Part shown: piece by piece, positions 1-7,100 of the stretch
Numbering within the stretch: position 1 is the first letter of the stretch
Layout of the letters: every line of letters begins with the position of its first letter
NCBI GenBank assembly: GCA_964645755.1
Contig: CAZYBT010000099.1
Location: 1 to 9,159, forward strand
Direction of reading: 5' to 3'
Source: VMCP01 sp964645755
Lineage (GTDB): Bacteria; Bacteroidota; Bacteroidia; NS11-12g; UBA955
Length of the DNA: 9,159 bases
Made by a program: the position numbers and the translations under genes
The notes under the pieces: generated by a model
The model's database searches: none
What the model saw: only the letters and a program-made list of their open reading frames with translations
Told to the model about the DNA's origin: nothing

Positions 1-3000
1 TTGTCGATGCTTCATGCCAATGCAGGTGGAGTAGGAAGTGGAATGTTGAAAGATGCGGTAGAGTGTTTGGGCTCAGACAACCCATCGTATGGTGTAACGT
101 TTATTTTGAGTGATTTAAAACCTGGATGTACTTTCACAGAAGTTAAAATCAACTACGATACTTTCTGCGGTAATGCTGCTGGTAACTGGGTAGGATTGGC
201 TGGATTGTCTCCAGGTGGTCGTCCATTAAATCCACCATTGCCTTTCTGGAATACTGGATATCAATTGGCTGGTAACCCACCAAATAGATTCTCTCAGGTG
301 TATAATCCATCGGATGTGTGTAATGATTCAACTGGTTGTGTAACTGTAGGTATCATTGTAGGTAATGGTATTGCCCCTCCAGGTGGTAATAGTGCTAAAC
401 GCCCATTGTGCGCAGATACTCAGTACTATAGCAATTTTGCGTGTTTCCCAATCATTGATACTGATTTTGAAATGTTAACCCCAACAAAGAACAAATTGGG
501 AGATTACAAAATTTGTAGATACAACGATGTAGTGGTACGTCCGATTCCTAATAATAAGACTAGAATTAAAGATTTGAAATCATTGAGATGGAGAATCACC
601 ACCGGTGACGCTTCTCCTACCTTCAGTAAATCATGGGGACAATATGTTCAGGAAGACTATTTCTTGAATCAGAAAAAGGTACCAGGAAAGAATCCTAATT
701 ACCTTTACAACTACATGATTCAAACTAGAGGTGAAGAGAATCCACGTCAAGTACCATGTTCTGAAGACTGGGCAGACGGTGTTGCAAAAGTTTACGATGG
801 TCCAGATACTATTTTCACAGCTGAGATCCGTAAATATACCATTGGTGCAGACGTCTCAGCGGTTTGGGAAAATATTAAAACTAAATTAGAAGCCCGTGGT
901 TTCGATCCATTTGCCCTTGCTGATACTCAAATTGCAAAAATGATTTGGAATAACAAAGGTGTGATTGGCAACCCAGCATCAGGTGCGTATGGTTGTATCG
1001 ATACTACTGGATTTGGTAAATTTATTAAATTCTATTTCATTGCTGATCCGAATAACACAACCGTGTTGCATTATCGTGATTCAACAATTGAACCTTTGGA
1101 TTCTGTGAGCTATTGGGATAAAGCTGCCAAGAAGACTAAAAAAGTGAAAGGTTACAAATTCAACCCTAAATGGGCTGGTTTCCATATCATGAGCTTGAGT
1201 ATGACATCTTCTAATGGTAAGTGCGATAAGGTGAGTGCATTCCCGATCATTGTGGGCTTTGCAATGTCCCTCAGAATCAATGATACCCTAGTTTGTCAAG
1301 ACGCGGGTACTTCGTTGGTAGCATCTCCAGACTTTAGATACTTCTCAACAGATCCTCAGAACTTCGGTCAGTGGGATTGGAAATATCAGTGGAATACAGA
1401 TCCTACACAAAATCCAACTGGCTACGATTATTGGAGAGATCCTGCTCGTCAAACCCGTTTGGCTTCAGGTGACACAAACGTAGAGCGTTTTACTCGTTGG
1501 GATTGGAATAAAAAAGATGATGGTTCTTCAACACCATTTGGTGGAGCGCCTTATGGAGCAGTTGGAGCTGGAACCTATGCCAACCCATGGAAACAATTGG
1601 GTGGTGGTGGAATCTACTACAAAAATGACTCTGGTGTTTATACTTTCCGTTTGGCGGCCGGTGACTCAACCGGATGTTTGGATACGATCACTAAACGAGT
1701 GTTTATTTCAAGATTGGATGTATCGTTTAATTTGAAAGATTCAACTCCAGCTTGTAATACTATCATTGAATTCTTCGACAAGTCTAAATTACATGATCCT
1801 TGTAACTGGGCGATCAAGAACTGTACAGGTCCAACTCCAATTTCTTGTGACTTCGTGAAACAATGGACAATTGACTGGGGAGATGGAATTGTGAACCAAT
1901 TTAAGCGTAAACTCCAAAGTGAGCCAGGCTTGCCAAATCGTATTGCGCATAAATATACTCGAAATGGTTGGTTCCAAATTAAATATGAACTTTACACACA
2001 AAGAGGTTGTTCTGATACATTTAGCCGTTGGGTGAAAATTCCTGGACCGCGTCCAAGATTTGAATACACCACAAAAGCTGGTCATGATGTAACGATTTGT
2101 GAAGGTGATTCAATCCAATTTACCAATATGTCTGATTCAGCTTCTCGTGAATCAGTATGGACATGGTTCTTCGGTGATGGTCAATTATATAGTGGTCCTG
2201 ATTCTACATGGTACTTTAATGCGCCAAATGGTAAACCTTGGGCTGATGATTATTTCGTAGATACAGTTTGGCATACTTACCAAAAACCGGGCGTATACCA
2301 TGTGAGATTGGAGCAATATGATAAATTGGTGATTCCGCCAAATATCAATCGCTACTGCCCAGCTGTTTATCCGGATACCCCTTCACAACAAGCATATATT
2401 ATTACAGTGTTGCCAAGAGATTCGGTTCGTGGAAGAATATTGAAACCAAGTATTTGTCCTGGTGATAGCAATACCTTTATCGATAATTCAGATACTACTT
2501 TTGCTACGTATAAATGGAGATTTGTTCATTACAGCCGTAAACTTGGAAAAGTTGTGGTGGATACAATTACTACTGGCGATAAAAACTACTCGCGTATTTT
2601 CACAGATCCAGGTGTTTATCGTGTAAGCCACTTGGTAGAGTATAAAGCATCACGCCCACGTCCATATTGTCCTACCGTTATGGCAGACATGTTCTTTACG
2701 GTGGATTCTGTAGAAGCGAATTTTGATATTGACTCTTCAGCTAAACCTGACTTCGTATTTACCCGTAAAGATGTAAATGGTGTTGAGTGGATATGGGGTT
2801 TTGGACATCAAAACGACATAGTGAATTCATTGCCGCGTGATTTCTATGAAAACAATAAAACATCAGATAAAGCCGTTAAATGGTCTTATGATAGTTCTGG
2901 CAGATATTGGGCTTGTTTGATTGTTAAAAACTCAACAGGTTGTGAAGACACCATTTGTAAAGAAGTAGTGGTAGACTTGTTTGTATATCTTGCAAACGTG

Positions 3001-3276
3001 TTTACACCTAGCTTGAATGCTACGGGTGACGGTAAGAACGATTTGTTCAGAGTGCCAATTCAAGGTCATGATTTGTTTGAAATTAGAATTTTCAACCGTT
3101 GGGGTGAAAGAGTGTTCTTCTCTGAAGACTCTAGAGTTCACTGGAATGGTAAAGTGAATAACGATGGCGCTGATTGTCCTTCAGGAACATATTTCTATCA
3201 GTTGGAATATCGTTTCAAAGGAAAAGATAAAATCAATCACGTAAACGGTTCGGTGAATTTGATCCGTGAGCAGTAA
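1..3276 (+). CDS. Large secreted PKD-repeat protein with T9SS type B (gliding-motility) C-terminal sorting domain, 5' partial
   Basis: The frame is open from the window edge, so the first codon (TTG) is internal and the true start and signal peptide lie upstream. The visible 1091 residues end at a TAA. Residues 1 to about 420 are extracellular-looking, rich in Gly, Asn, Asp and Cys, and match no family I recognise. Roughly five PKD/Ig-like units follow at about 425-569, 573-681, 686-803, 807-902 and 904-993. They show the typical W-x-FGDG or W-x-IDWGDG strands (DWGDG 625-629, FFGDG 723-727), the H-x-Y ... G-x-Y/F turn (HKYTRNGWF, HTYQKPGVY), and repeated GCxDT ends. Residues 995-1091 are the type B sorting domain: NVFTPSLNATGDGKNDLF, then IFNRWGERVF, HWNGK and CPSGTYFYQLEY. 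In this family the domain directs export through T9SS, and such proteins are often adhesins or matrix proteins. That this one is an adhesin is inference. A strong terminator follows directly. Confidence 0.9.
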   Translation: MSMLHANAGGVGSGMLKDAVECLGSDNPSYGVTFILSDLKPGCTFTEVKINYDTFCGNAAGNWVGLAGLSPGGRPLNPPLPFWNTGYQLAGNPPNRFSQVYNPSDVCNDSTGCVTVGIIVGNGIAPPGGNSAKRPLCADTQYYSNFACFPIIDTDFEMLTPTKNKLGDYKICRYNDVVVRPIPNNKTRIKDLKSLRWRITTGDASPTFSKSWGQYVQEDYFLNQKKVPGKNPNYLYNYMIQTRGEENPRQVPCSEDWADGVAKVYDGPDTIFTAEIRKYTIGADVSAVWENIKTKLEARGFDPFALADTQIAKMIWNNKGVIGNPASGAYGCIDTTGFGKFIKFYFIADPNNTTVLHYRDSTIEPLDSVSYWDKAAKKTKKVKGYKFNPKWAGFHIMSLSMTSSNGKCDKVSAFPIIVGFAMSLRINDTLVCQDAGTSLVASPDFRYFSTDPQNFGQWDWKYQWNTDPTQNPTGYDYWRDPARQTRLASGDTNVERFTRWDWNKKDDGSSTPFGGAPYGAVGAGTYANPWKQLGGGGIYYKNDSGVYTFRLAAGDSTGCLDTITKRVFISRLDVSFNLKDSTPACNTIIEFFDKSKLHDPCNWAIKNCTGPTPISCDFVKQWTIDWGDGIVNQFKRKLQSEPGLPNRIAHKYTRNGWFQIKYELYTQRGCSDTFSRWVKIPGPRPRFEYTTKAGHDVTICEGDSIQFTNMSDSASRESVWTWFFGDGQLYSGPDSTWYFNAPNGKPWADDYFVDTVWHTYQKPGVYHVRLEQYDKLVIPPNINRYCPAVYPDTPSQQAYIITVLPRDSVRGRILKPSICPGDSNTFIDNSDTTFATYKWRFVHYSRKLGKVVVDTITTGDKNYSRIFTDPGVYRVSHLVEYKASRPRPYCPTVMADMFFTVDSVEANFDIDSSAKPDFVFTRKDVNGVEWIWGFGHQNDIVNSLPRDFYENNKTSDKAVKWSYDSSGRYWACLIVKNSTGCEDTICKEVVVDLFVYLANVFTPSLNATGDGKNDLFRVPIQGHDLFEIRIFNRWGERVFFSEDSRVHWNGKVNNDGADCPSGTYFYQLEYRFKGKDKINHVNGSVNLIREQ

Positions 3277-3297
3277 TTCTTCTGACTAAGTGTATTC

Positions 3298-3330
3298 AAA
3301 AGTCCCGGCATTTGCCGGGACTTTTTTTTT
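3298..3330 (+). terminator. Intrinsic terminator after the PKD-repeat gene
   Basis: A GC-rich perfect stem, AGTCCCGGC (3301-3309) with GCCGGGACT (3314-3322), closes a 4-nt loop. It can be extended by AAA/TTT outside, and a run of nine T ends the site at 3330. It starts about 20 bases after the stop codon at 3276, so it should end the transcript of the secreted protein and separate it from the NUDIX gene. Confidence 0.93.
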
Positions 3331-3365
3331 GTAAATTTCTTTTTGTACGGTTCGTGTTAATTTGG

Positions 3366-3397
3366 TTTGGTGATATTGTTCTTTTGAAATATCTTCG
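3366..3397 (+). promoter_or_regulatory. Candidate Bacteroidota-type promoter for the NUDIX-family regulator
   Basis: TTTG at 3366-3369 is followed after 20 bases by TATCTTCG at 3390-3397. This matches the Bacteroidota consensus (TTTG near -33, TAnnTTTG near -7) with one mismatch in the -7 box. The box ends 5 bases before the ATG at 3403, so the transcript would have almost no leader. It lies downstream of the terminator at 3298-3330, as a new transcription unit requires. Consensus match only; no start site is known. Confidence 0.45.
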
Positions 3398-3402
3398 CTT
3401 AA

Positions 3403-4095
3403 ATGGAAGAGGGCATTGCATCGAAATTTAAAGCAGCTATTTCAGTCGATAACGTTGTTTTTGGTTTTGACAACAATGACTTAAAAGTCTTGTTAATTTA
3501 CCGCGGAGCCGAGCCTTACAAAGATTGTTGGGCATTACCTGGTGACCTAATAAGCCTCGATCAAGACCTTGATGAGTCGGCTGAAATTGTTTTGCAGAAT
3601 CTGACAGGTTTAGATGATATCTACATGGAACAGATTCACACCTTTGGTAGGGTAGATAGGCATCCATTTGGTCGTGTTTTTACGGTGGCCTATTTTGCGT
3701 TGATTAAGATTGAAGATTACATGGTAAAGCCATCTTCATGGGCCGAGGAAGCAGCTTGGTTTCCTATTAATGAAGTTCCTGAACTACCATTTGACCATAC
3801 CGAGATTTTGGAATATGCCAAAAATCTATTGAAAAGTAAAATCAGACGTCAACCCATAGGATTTGAATTATTGCCCAAATATTTTACGCTCACCGAAATC
3901 CAGAATCTCTATGAAGCGATCCTTGAAACCAAACTCGATACCCGTAATTTTAGGAAAAAGTTATTATCGATGAACATTGTGGTTGATAGTGGAAAAATTC
4001 AAAGTGATGTTGCGCATAGACCTGCTAAACTTTATAAATACCTCACTAAACAATATCTTCAACTTCAGAAAACCGGCTTTACCTTCGATTTATAG
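3403..4095 (+). CDS. NUDIX-domain transcriptional regulator, NrtR/AraR-like, with C-terminal winged helix and degenerate Nudix box
   Basis: The protein is 230 residues. Residues 8-140 read as a NUDIX fold: a KVLLIYRG strand, WALPGD at 43-48, the Nudix box region at 47-70, and WFPINEVPELPFDH at 119-132. Residues about 145-215 form the winged helix characteristic of the NrtR group: FELLPKYFTLTEIQNLYEAI, then RNFRKKLL, then HRPAKLYKY. Known members bind ADP-ribose or sugar-pathway metabolites through the NUDIX fold and act as DNA-binding regulators of NAD metabolism or, in Bacteroidota, sugar catabolism. Here the box (G-x5-E-x7-REUxEExGU) reads AEIVLQNLTGL over its catalytic half, so the Arg and the metal-binding glutamates are absent. 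That points to a sensor rather than a hydrolase. The neighbours give no hint of ligand or regulon. The gene ends 32 bases before mnmE, which appears to have its own promoter. Confidence 0.88.
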   Translation: MEEGIASKFKAAISVDNVVFGFDNNDLKVLLIYRGAEPYKDCWALPGDLISLDQDLDESAEIVLQNLTGLDDIYMEQIHTFGRVDRHPFGRVFTVAYFALIKIEDYMVKPSSWAEEAAWFPINEVPELPFDHTEILEYAKNLLKSKIRRQPIGFELLPKYFTLTEIQNLYEAILETKLDTRNFRKKLLSMNIVVDSGKIQSDVAHRPAKLYKYLTKQYLQLQKTGFTFDL

Positions 4096-4115
4096 GTTCA
4101 ACCATTCATTTATTT

Positions 4116-4123
4116 TAACTTTG
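4116..4123 (+). promoter_or_regulatory. Candidate -7 element of the mnmE promoter
   Basis: TAACTTTG matches the Bacteroidota -7 consensus TAnnTTTG exactly and ends 4 bases before the mnmE ATG at 4128. No good TTTG is seen about 20 bases upstream. If used, transcription would start at or next to the start codon, giving a leaderless or nearly leaderless mRNA. The promoter lies in the 32-base gap after the regulator gene. Confidence 0.45.
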
Positions 4124-4127
4124 CAAC

Positions 4128-5507
4128 ATGAGTTCCTTTGATACCATAGTTGCCCGTGCTACGCCTTCCGGAAAAGGTGCAATTGCTGTTGTACGTGTTT
4201 CAGGCCCGATGGCCTTTGCTATGGTTGATGCATTGCTCCACAATAAAATATCCCTCAAGAAATCCCATACTGCTTATTTGCGACAATTTTTCGACAATCA
4301 AGGCATGATTGATGAAGCGTTGGCTCTCATCTTTCGTGGTCCTAACAGCTATACTGGCGAAGATACTGTCGAAATTTCTGTGCATGGGTCCGATTATATC
4401 GTGAATCGCCTCATTTCGGCTTTGCTATTGCAGGGATGTCGCGTTGCTGATCCTGGTGAATTCACCCAGCGTGCCTTTTTGAATGGAAAATTGAATTTGG
4501 CGCAAGCGGAAGCCGTTGCTGATATCATTGCTGCGGAACATCGCTTTGCTCACGATCAGGCCTTAAAACAGCTCAGAGGGGGTTTTTCTGATGATATAGC
4601 GGTGCTGCGCGATCGTTTGTTGCATTTTACCTCGCTGATTGAGCTAGAACTCGATTTCGGCGAAGAGGACGTGGAATTTGCTTCGCGGGAAGAATTGACC
4701 AATTTGGTTTCCAATATCAAAATCAAAGTGGATGCCTTGAAAGATTCTTTTGCCCTTGGAAATGCTTTGAAGCAAGGTTTTACCCTCGTTTTGGCCGGTC
4801 GTCCGAATGCTGGAAAAAGCACTTTGTTCAACGCTTTGCTCAATGAAGATAAAGCCATTGTGAGTGATATCGCTGGTACCACCCGTGATGCCATTGAAGA
4901 TCGTCTTCATTTGGAGGGACTTTCACTGCGGCTCATAGATACCGCTGGAATTCGTGAAGCCACCGATGTCATTGAACAACAGGGTATCGCACGAACGTTC
5001 AAGCACATTGAAATGAGCGGTGCCACGTTGTACGTGTTTGACGCTGCTACTGTGACACCTGAAATGTTAAAAGCAGACCTTTCAGAATTGAGCACAAAAA
5101 CGGATCGAATTTGGGTGGTTGCGAACAAAATGGATTCATTTTCGGGGGACATTTCCGCGTTTGATAAATTGGTCCTTCAAGAGACCCAATCTACCTTATG
5201 GCAGTTATCGGCCAAAGACAGGATGTCGGTTCAGCAATTCACAAAAGAACTAGCGAATCGTTTTCAAGAAGATTTGGGCATTTTAGACGATCAGACGGTG
5301 GTAACCAACGCCCGACATGCAAACTCATTGCTGCATTGTTCTCAGGAGTTGCAACACATTTTAGACGGCATCGAGAATCACCTCACCGGCGATCTGTTAT
5401 CGTTCCATCTCCGCAGTGCCATCTCCGCCCTTAGTGCCATCACCGGCGAAATCGACAATGAAGAGGTATTGGGCAATATTTTCAGCAAGTTTTGTATCGG
5501 CAAATAA
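4128..5507 (+). CDS. mnmE: tRNA modification GTPase MnmE (TrmE)
   Basis: MnmE works with MnmG to install the (carboxymethyl)aminomethyl group at C5 of the wobble uridine (U34) in certain tRNAs, using 5,10-methylene-tetrahydrofolate, FAD and GTP hydrolysis in the cytoplasm. The 459-residue length is normal for the family. The N-terminal folate-binding domain begins DTIVARATPSGKGAIAVVRVSG, and the conserved GPNSYTGEDTVEISVHG (71-87) and PGEFTQRAFLNGKLNL (109-124) are present. The inserted G domain has the P-loop GRPNAGKS (224-231), GTTRD (250-254), DTAG (271-274), NKMD (333-336) and SAK (361-363). The protein ends in FCIGK, with the expected Cys at 456. All key motifs are intact, so it should be functional. 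The ATG at 4128 gives the standard N-terminus. mnmG is not in the window. Confidence 0.98.
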   Translation: MSSFDTIVARATPSGKGAIAVVRVSGPMAFAMVDALLHNKISLKKSHTAYLRQFFDNQGMIDEALALIFRGPNSYTGEDTVEISVHGSDYIVNRLISALLLQGCRVADPGEFTQRAFLNGKLNLAQAEAVADIIAAEHRFAHDQALKQLRGGFSDDIAVLRDRLLHFTSLIELELDFGEEDVEFASREELTNLVSNIKIKVDALKDSFALGNALKQGFTLVLAGRPNAGKSTLFNALLNEDKAIVSDIAGTTRDAIEDRLHLEGLSLRLIDTAGIREATDVIEQQGIARTFKHIEMSGATLYVFDAATVTPEMLKADLSELSTKTDRIWVVANKMDSFSGDISAFDKLVLQETQSTLWQLSAKDRMSVQQFTKELANRFQEDLGILDDQTVVTNARHANSLLHCSQELQHILDGIENHLTGDLLSFHLRSAISALSAITGEIDNEEVLGNIFSKFCIGK

Positions 5508-5549
5508 AAAACATTCTCGAGCCAAACCAATATTATAGCATTTAGTTAT

Positions 5550-5576
5550 CGTCGGGGCGAACCTGCGTGTTCGCCC
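5550..5576 (+). repeat. REP-like palindrome, left copy
   Basis: The 27-nt unit has a 5-base outer part (CGTCG) and a perfect 8-bp hairpin: GGGCGAAC (5555-5562), loop CTGCGT, GTTCGCCC (5569-5576). Its reverse complement matches the copy at 5667-5693 at 23 of 27 positions. Short palindromes of this general form occur dispersed in many Bacteroidota intergenic regions, from general knowledge. The stem is followed by TTT and starts 42 bases after the mnmE stop, so it might also serve as a weak terminator for mnmE, which has no other visible one. Confidence 0.8.
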
Positions 5577-5603
5577 TTTGAAATAGCTCAATAAATCTAT
5601 AAA

Positions 5604-5674
5604 GTGCAGACGATAATCAATATAGGGCAGACGATAATCAATATTGGGCAGACGATAATTAATATAGGGCAGAC
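5604..5674 (+). repeat. 21-bp tandem repeat, three units plus an 8-base partial unit
   Basis: Three contiguous 21-base units lie at 5604-5624, 5625-5645 and 5646-5666, with consensus GGGCAGACGATAATCAATAT plus A or T. They differ at single positions: GTG for GGG in unit 1, T for A at the end of unit 2, ATTAATA for ATCAATA in unit 3. A fourth start, GGGCAGAC (5667-5674), doubles as the left arm of the right REP hairpin. The array lies between the two inverted REP copies. Each unit begins with the REP arm sequence, so the array probably arose by slippage or duplication from the element itself. Confidence 0.88.
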
Positions 5675-5693
5675 ACGCAGGTCTGCCCCGACG
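5667..5693 (-). repeat. REP-like palindrome, right copy (inverted relative to the left copy)
   Basis: A perfect 8-bp hairpin GGGCAGAC (5667-5674) with GTCTGCCC (5681-5688) closes the loop ACGCAG, and CGACG follows. Read on the minus strand it has the same organisation as the copy at 5550-5576. The two differ at four stem positions that change in pairs, so both hairpins stay fully paired. The loops of the two copies are reverse complements of each other. With its partner it forms an inverted REP doublet (REPIN-like). Confidence 0.82.
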
Positions 5694-5728
5694 GGGGAAT
5701 TAACTAGCAATCACTTTTGATCTTAAAA

Positions 5729-5755
5729 GAGCAGACACAAAATTCTGCCACGACT
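5729..5755 (-). repeat. Decayed third REP-like copy
   Basis: Aligned without gaps to the copy at 5667-5693, this stretch matches at 20 of 27 positions. GCAGACAC (5731-5738), TCTGCC (5744-5749) and CGAC (5751-5754) are retained, while most of the loop region has become A/T. The arms AGCAGA and TCTGCC still pair partly. It has the same orientation as the right copy and lies 35 bases beyond it. It looks like a degenerating older copy. Confidence 0.6.
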
Positions 5756-5832
5756 GGTTGCTGCAAGTGAATAAGATTTTTAATTAAATTAACACATTTA
5801 ATCTATTTATAATCAATTTTTTGTGACCATTT

Positions 5833-5868
5833 TTTGACATTGTTGAATCATAGTTAATTCTAATTTCG
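5833..5868 (+). promoter_or_regulatory. Possible promoter of the kelch/peptidase gene pair
   Basis: TAATTTCG at 5861-5868 matches the Bacteroidota -7 consensus TAnnTTTG with one mismatch and ends 11 bases before the ATG at 5880. The nearest upstream TTTG (5833-5836) is 24 bases away, wider than usual, so the -33 part is doubtful. The surrounding sequence, about 5775-5870, is extremely AT-rich, as expected upstream of a promoter. Consensus match only. Confidence 0.3.
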
Positions 5869-5879
5869 AAGAATAAATT

Positions 5880-7100
5880 ATGAAGAGAAAATTGATTGAA
5901 AAAAGAAACTTGTTTCTAACAGTGTTTTTAGTGCCATTATTGTCCTTTGGGCAAGGTTATTGGACAAAAGAGGCGTTGACCAACAATCCAGCAGGAAGAA
6001 CTTCTGCAGTGACTTTTACGTGCCTGAATAGAGCGTTTTTGCTCGGAGGAGATGATAGTTCCTTTAATACACTTGAGGATTTTTATGAATTGGATATAAC
6101 CACAAAATCATGGAAAAAACCCAAAAGTAAATACCCAGGAATGATTGGAGGGGGTCAAGTGGCATTTGTTGTGGATTCATTTGCATACATTGGTTTAGGT
6201 TATAATTCTACCTTTGGTTGCTCCAAAGAGTTTTATAAGTATGATGTGACAAATGACGCATTTACCAAAATTGCGACTTTCCCTGGTGCCGCAAGATTTG
6301 AAGGTGTTGCATTTTCTGCAAATGGAAATGGCTACGTTGGTTTGGGTATGGATGATTTTGGATCTGTGTATTCAGATTTTTATGAATATAATCCTAAAGC
6401 TAACACATGGAAAAAGATTGCGAATTTCCCTGGAACTGCCCGTTATTCAGGTGTTGCTACTTCTTTTAAAGATAAAGGTATTGTTGGTCTAGGAGCTACA
6501 GCTTCCTCTACTGTGTTAAATGATATGTATGCTTATTATTCAATATCTGGTGAATGGAAAAAGCTTGATGATTTTAACATAGGTGGAAGATATGAAAATG
6601 TGGCATTTACTTTTCAAGGAATTCCATACATCGGTTTGGGTTTCCTTGAAGGTGTGGGTATTGATAAAAAACTGTATCAATACGATAGTTTTTCAGGTAC
6701 TTGGAATCTCATGGAAATCAATAATAATTTCTCTGGATTTTCTTCTTCTGTTTTGGTTTTTGATGACTTATTTGTAGTGGGATTTGGAAAGAAAAACAAT
6801 ACAGTTTTAAATACGGATTTTTACAGTTTTAAAAAATGGGGTTTGAATATATCATCCCTAAAAAACATGACAGTTCAAGTTTACCCTAATCCATGTGATG
6901 ATAAATTGAATATTAAATTGCATGAATCAATATCAATATCAGAATCAGAAATATCAATTCTTGATTTTTCTGGTAATTTGTTTAAGGGTATTAAGTTGGA
7001 TATCGTGGAGGATCAGGTTGACTTGAATTTGGATAATTTTATGCCAGGGTTGTATTTCGTCAAATTCAAAGATCAATATATTCGATTTTTTAAGAATTAA
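5880..7100 (+). CDS. Secreted kelch-type beta-propeller protein with T9SS type A sorting domain
   Basis: The protein has 406 residues. An N-terminal Sec signal peptide (KRK ... RN, then hydrophobic LFLTVFLVPLLSFG) probably ends before Gln25. Six repeats of roughly 48 residues follow, each with a Y-[IV]-G-L-G-type strand and then an acidic/aromatic D-F-Y-x-Y-D ... W motif: about 51-78, 101-128, 151-177, 200-226, 249-275 and 297-320. The first keeps the kelch double Gly (FLLGG) and the others have GLG or GFG. This predicts a six-bladed kelch propeller, usually a binding scaffold. Residues 331-406 are a type A T9SS sorting domain: VQVYPNPCDDKLNI, ISILDFSGNLFKG, MPGLYFVKF and a short basic end. 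The protein should be exported and processed at the outer membrane. The peptidase gene starts on the very next base, so they are probably co-transcribed and translationally coupled. Its ligand cannot be told. Confidence 0.9.
   Translation: MKRKLIEKRNLFLTVFLVPLLSFGQGYWTKEALTNNPAGRTSAVTFTCLNRAFLLGGDDSSFNTLEDFYELDITTKSWKKPKSKYPGMIGGGQVAFVVDSFAYIGLGYNSTFGCSKEFYKYDVTNDAFTKIATFPGAARFEGVAFSANGNGYVGLGMDDFGSVYSDFYEYNPKANTWKKIANFPGTARYSGVATSFKDKGIVGLGATASSTVLNDMYAYYSISGEWKKLDDFNIGGRYENVAFTFQGIPYIGLGFLEGVGIDKKLYQYDSFSGTWNLMEINNNFSGFSSSVLVFDDLFVVGFGKKNNTVLNTDFYSFKKWGLNISSLKNMTVQVYPNPCDDKLNIKLHESISISESEISILDFSGNLFKGIKLDIVEDQVDLNLDNFMPGLYFVKFKDQYIRFFKN

Larger units (their letters stand above)
5508..5879. 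other. Gene-free intergenic region: REP-like repeat cluster plus AT-rich upstream region
   Basis: This stretch of about 370 bases separates mnmE from the kelch-repeat gene. Its left half (5550-5755) is occupied by three REP-like hairpins and 21-bp tandem repeats, listed separately. The right half, about 5760-5879, is very AT-rich and probably carries the promoter of the kelch/peptidase pair. I see no tRNA, riboswitch or convincing small gene. Short minus-strand open frames here merely translate the repeats. Confidence 0.8.

Noticed and set aside
1789..2085. Minus-strand 98-codon open frame inside the PKD-repeat gene (and similar antisense frames in mnmE).
   Set aside because: These are shadows of strongly supported plus-strand genes and have no independent features.
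5397..5591. Minus-strand 64-codon open frame across the end of mnmE and the left hairpin.
   Set aside because: It is antisense to mnmE and then translates the REP-like palindrome. There is no family similarity or promoter.
5604..5674. Regular 21-bp repeats that could suggest a small CRISPR array or iterons.
   Set aside because: The units are contiguous with no variable spacers, no cas or replication-initiator gene is nearby, and the unit derives from the adjacent hairpin arm.
5761..5879. Possible riboswitch or structured leader before the kelch gene.
   Set aside because: The stretch is almost entirely A/T with no stable nested stems, and the candidate -7 box lies close to the ATG, leaving no room for a structured leader.
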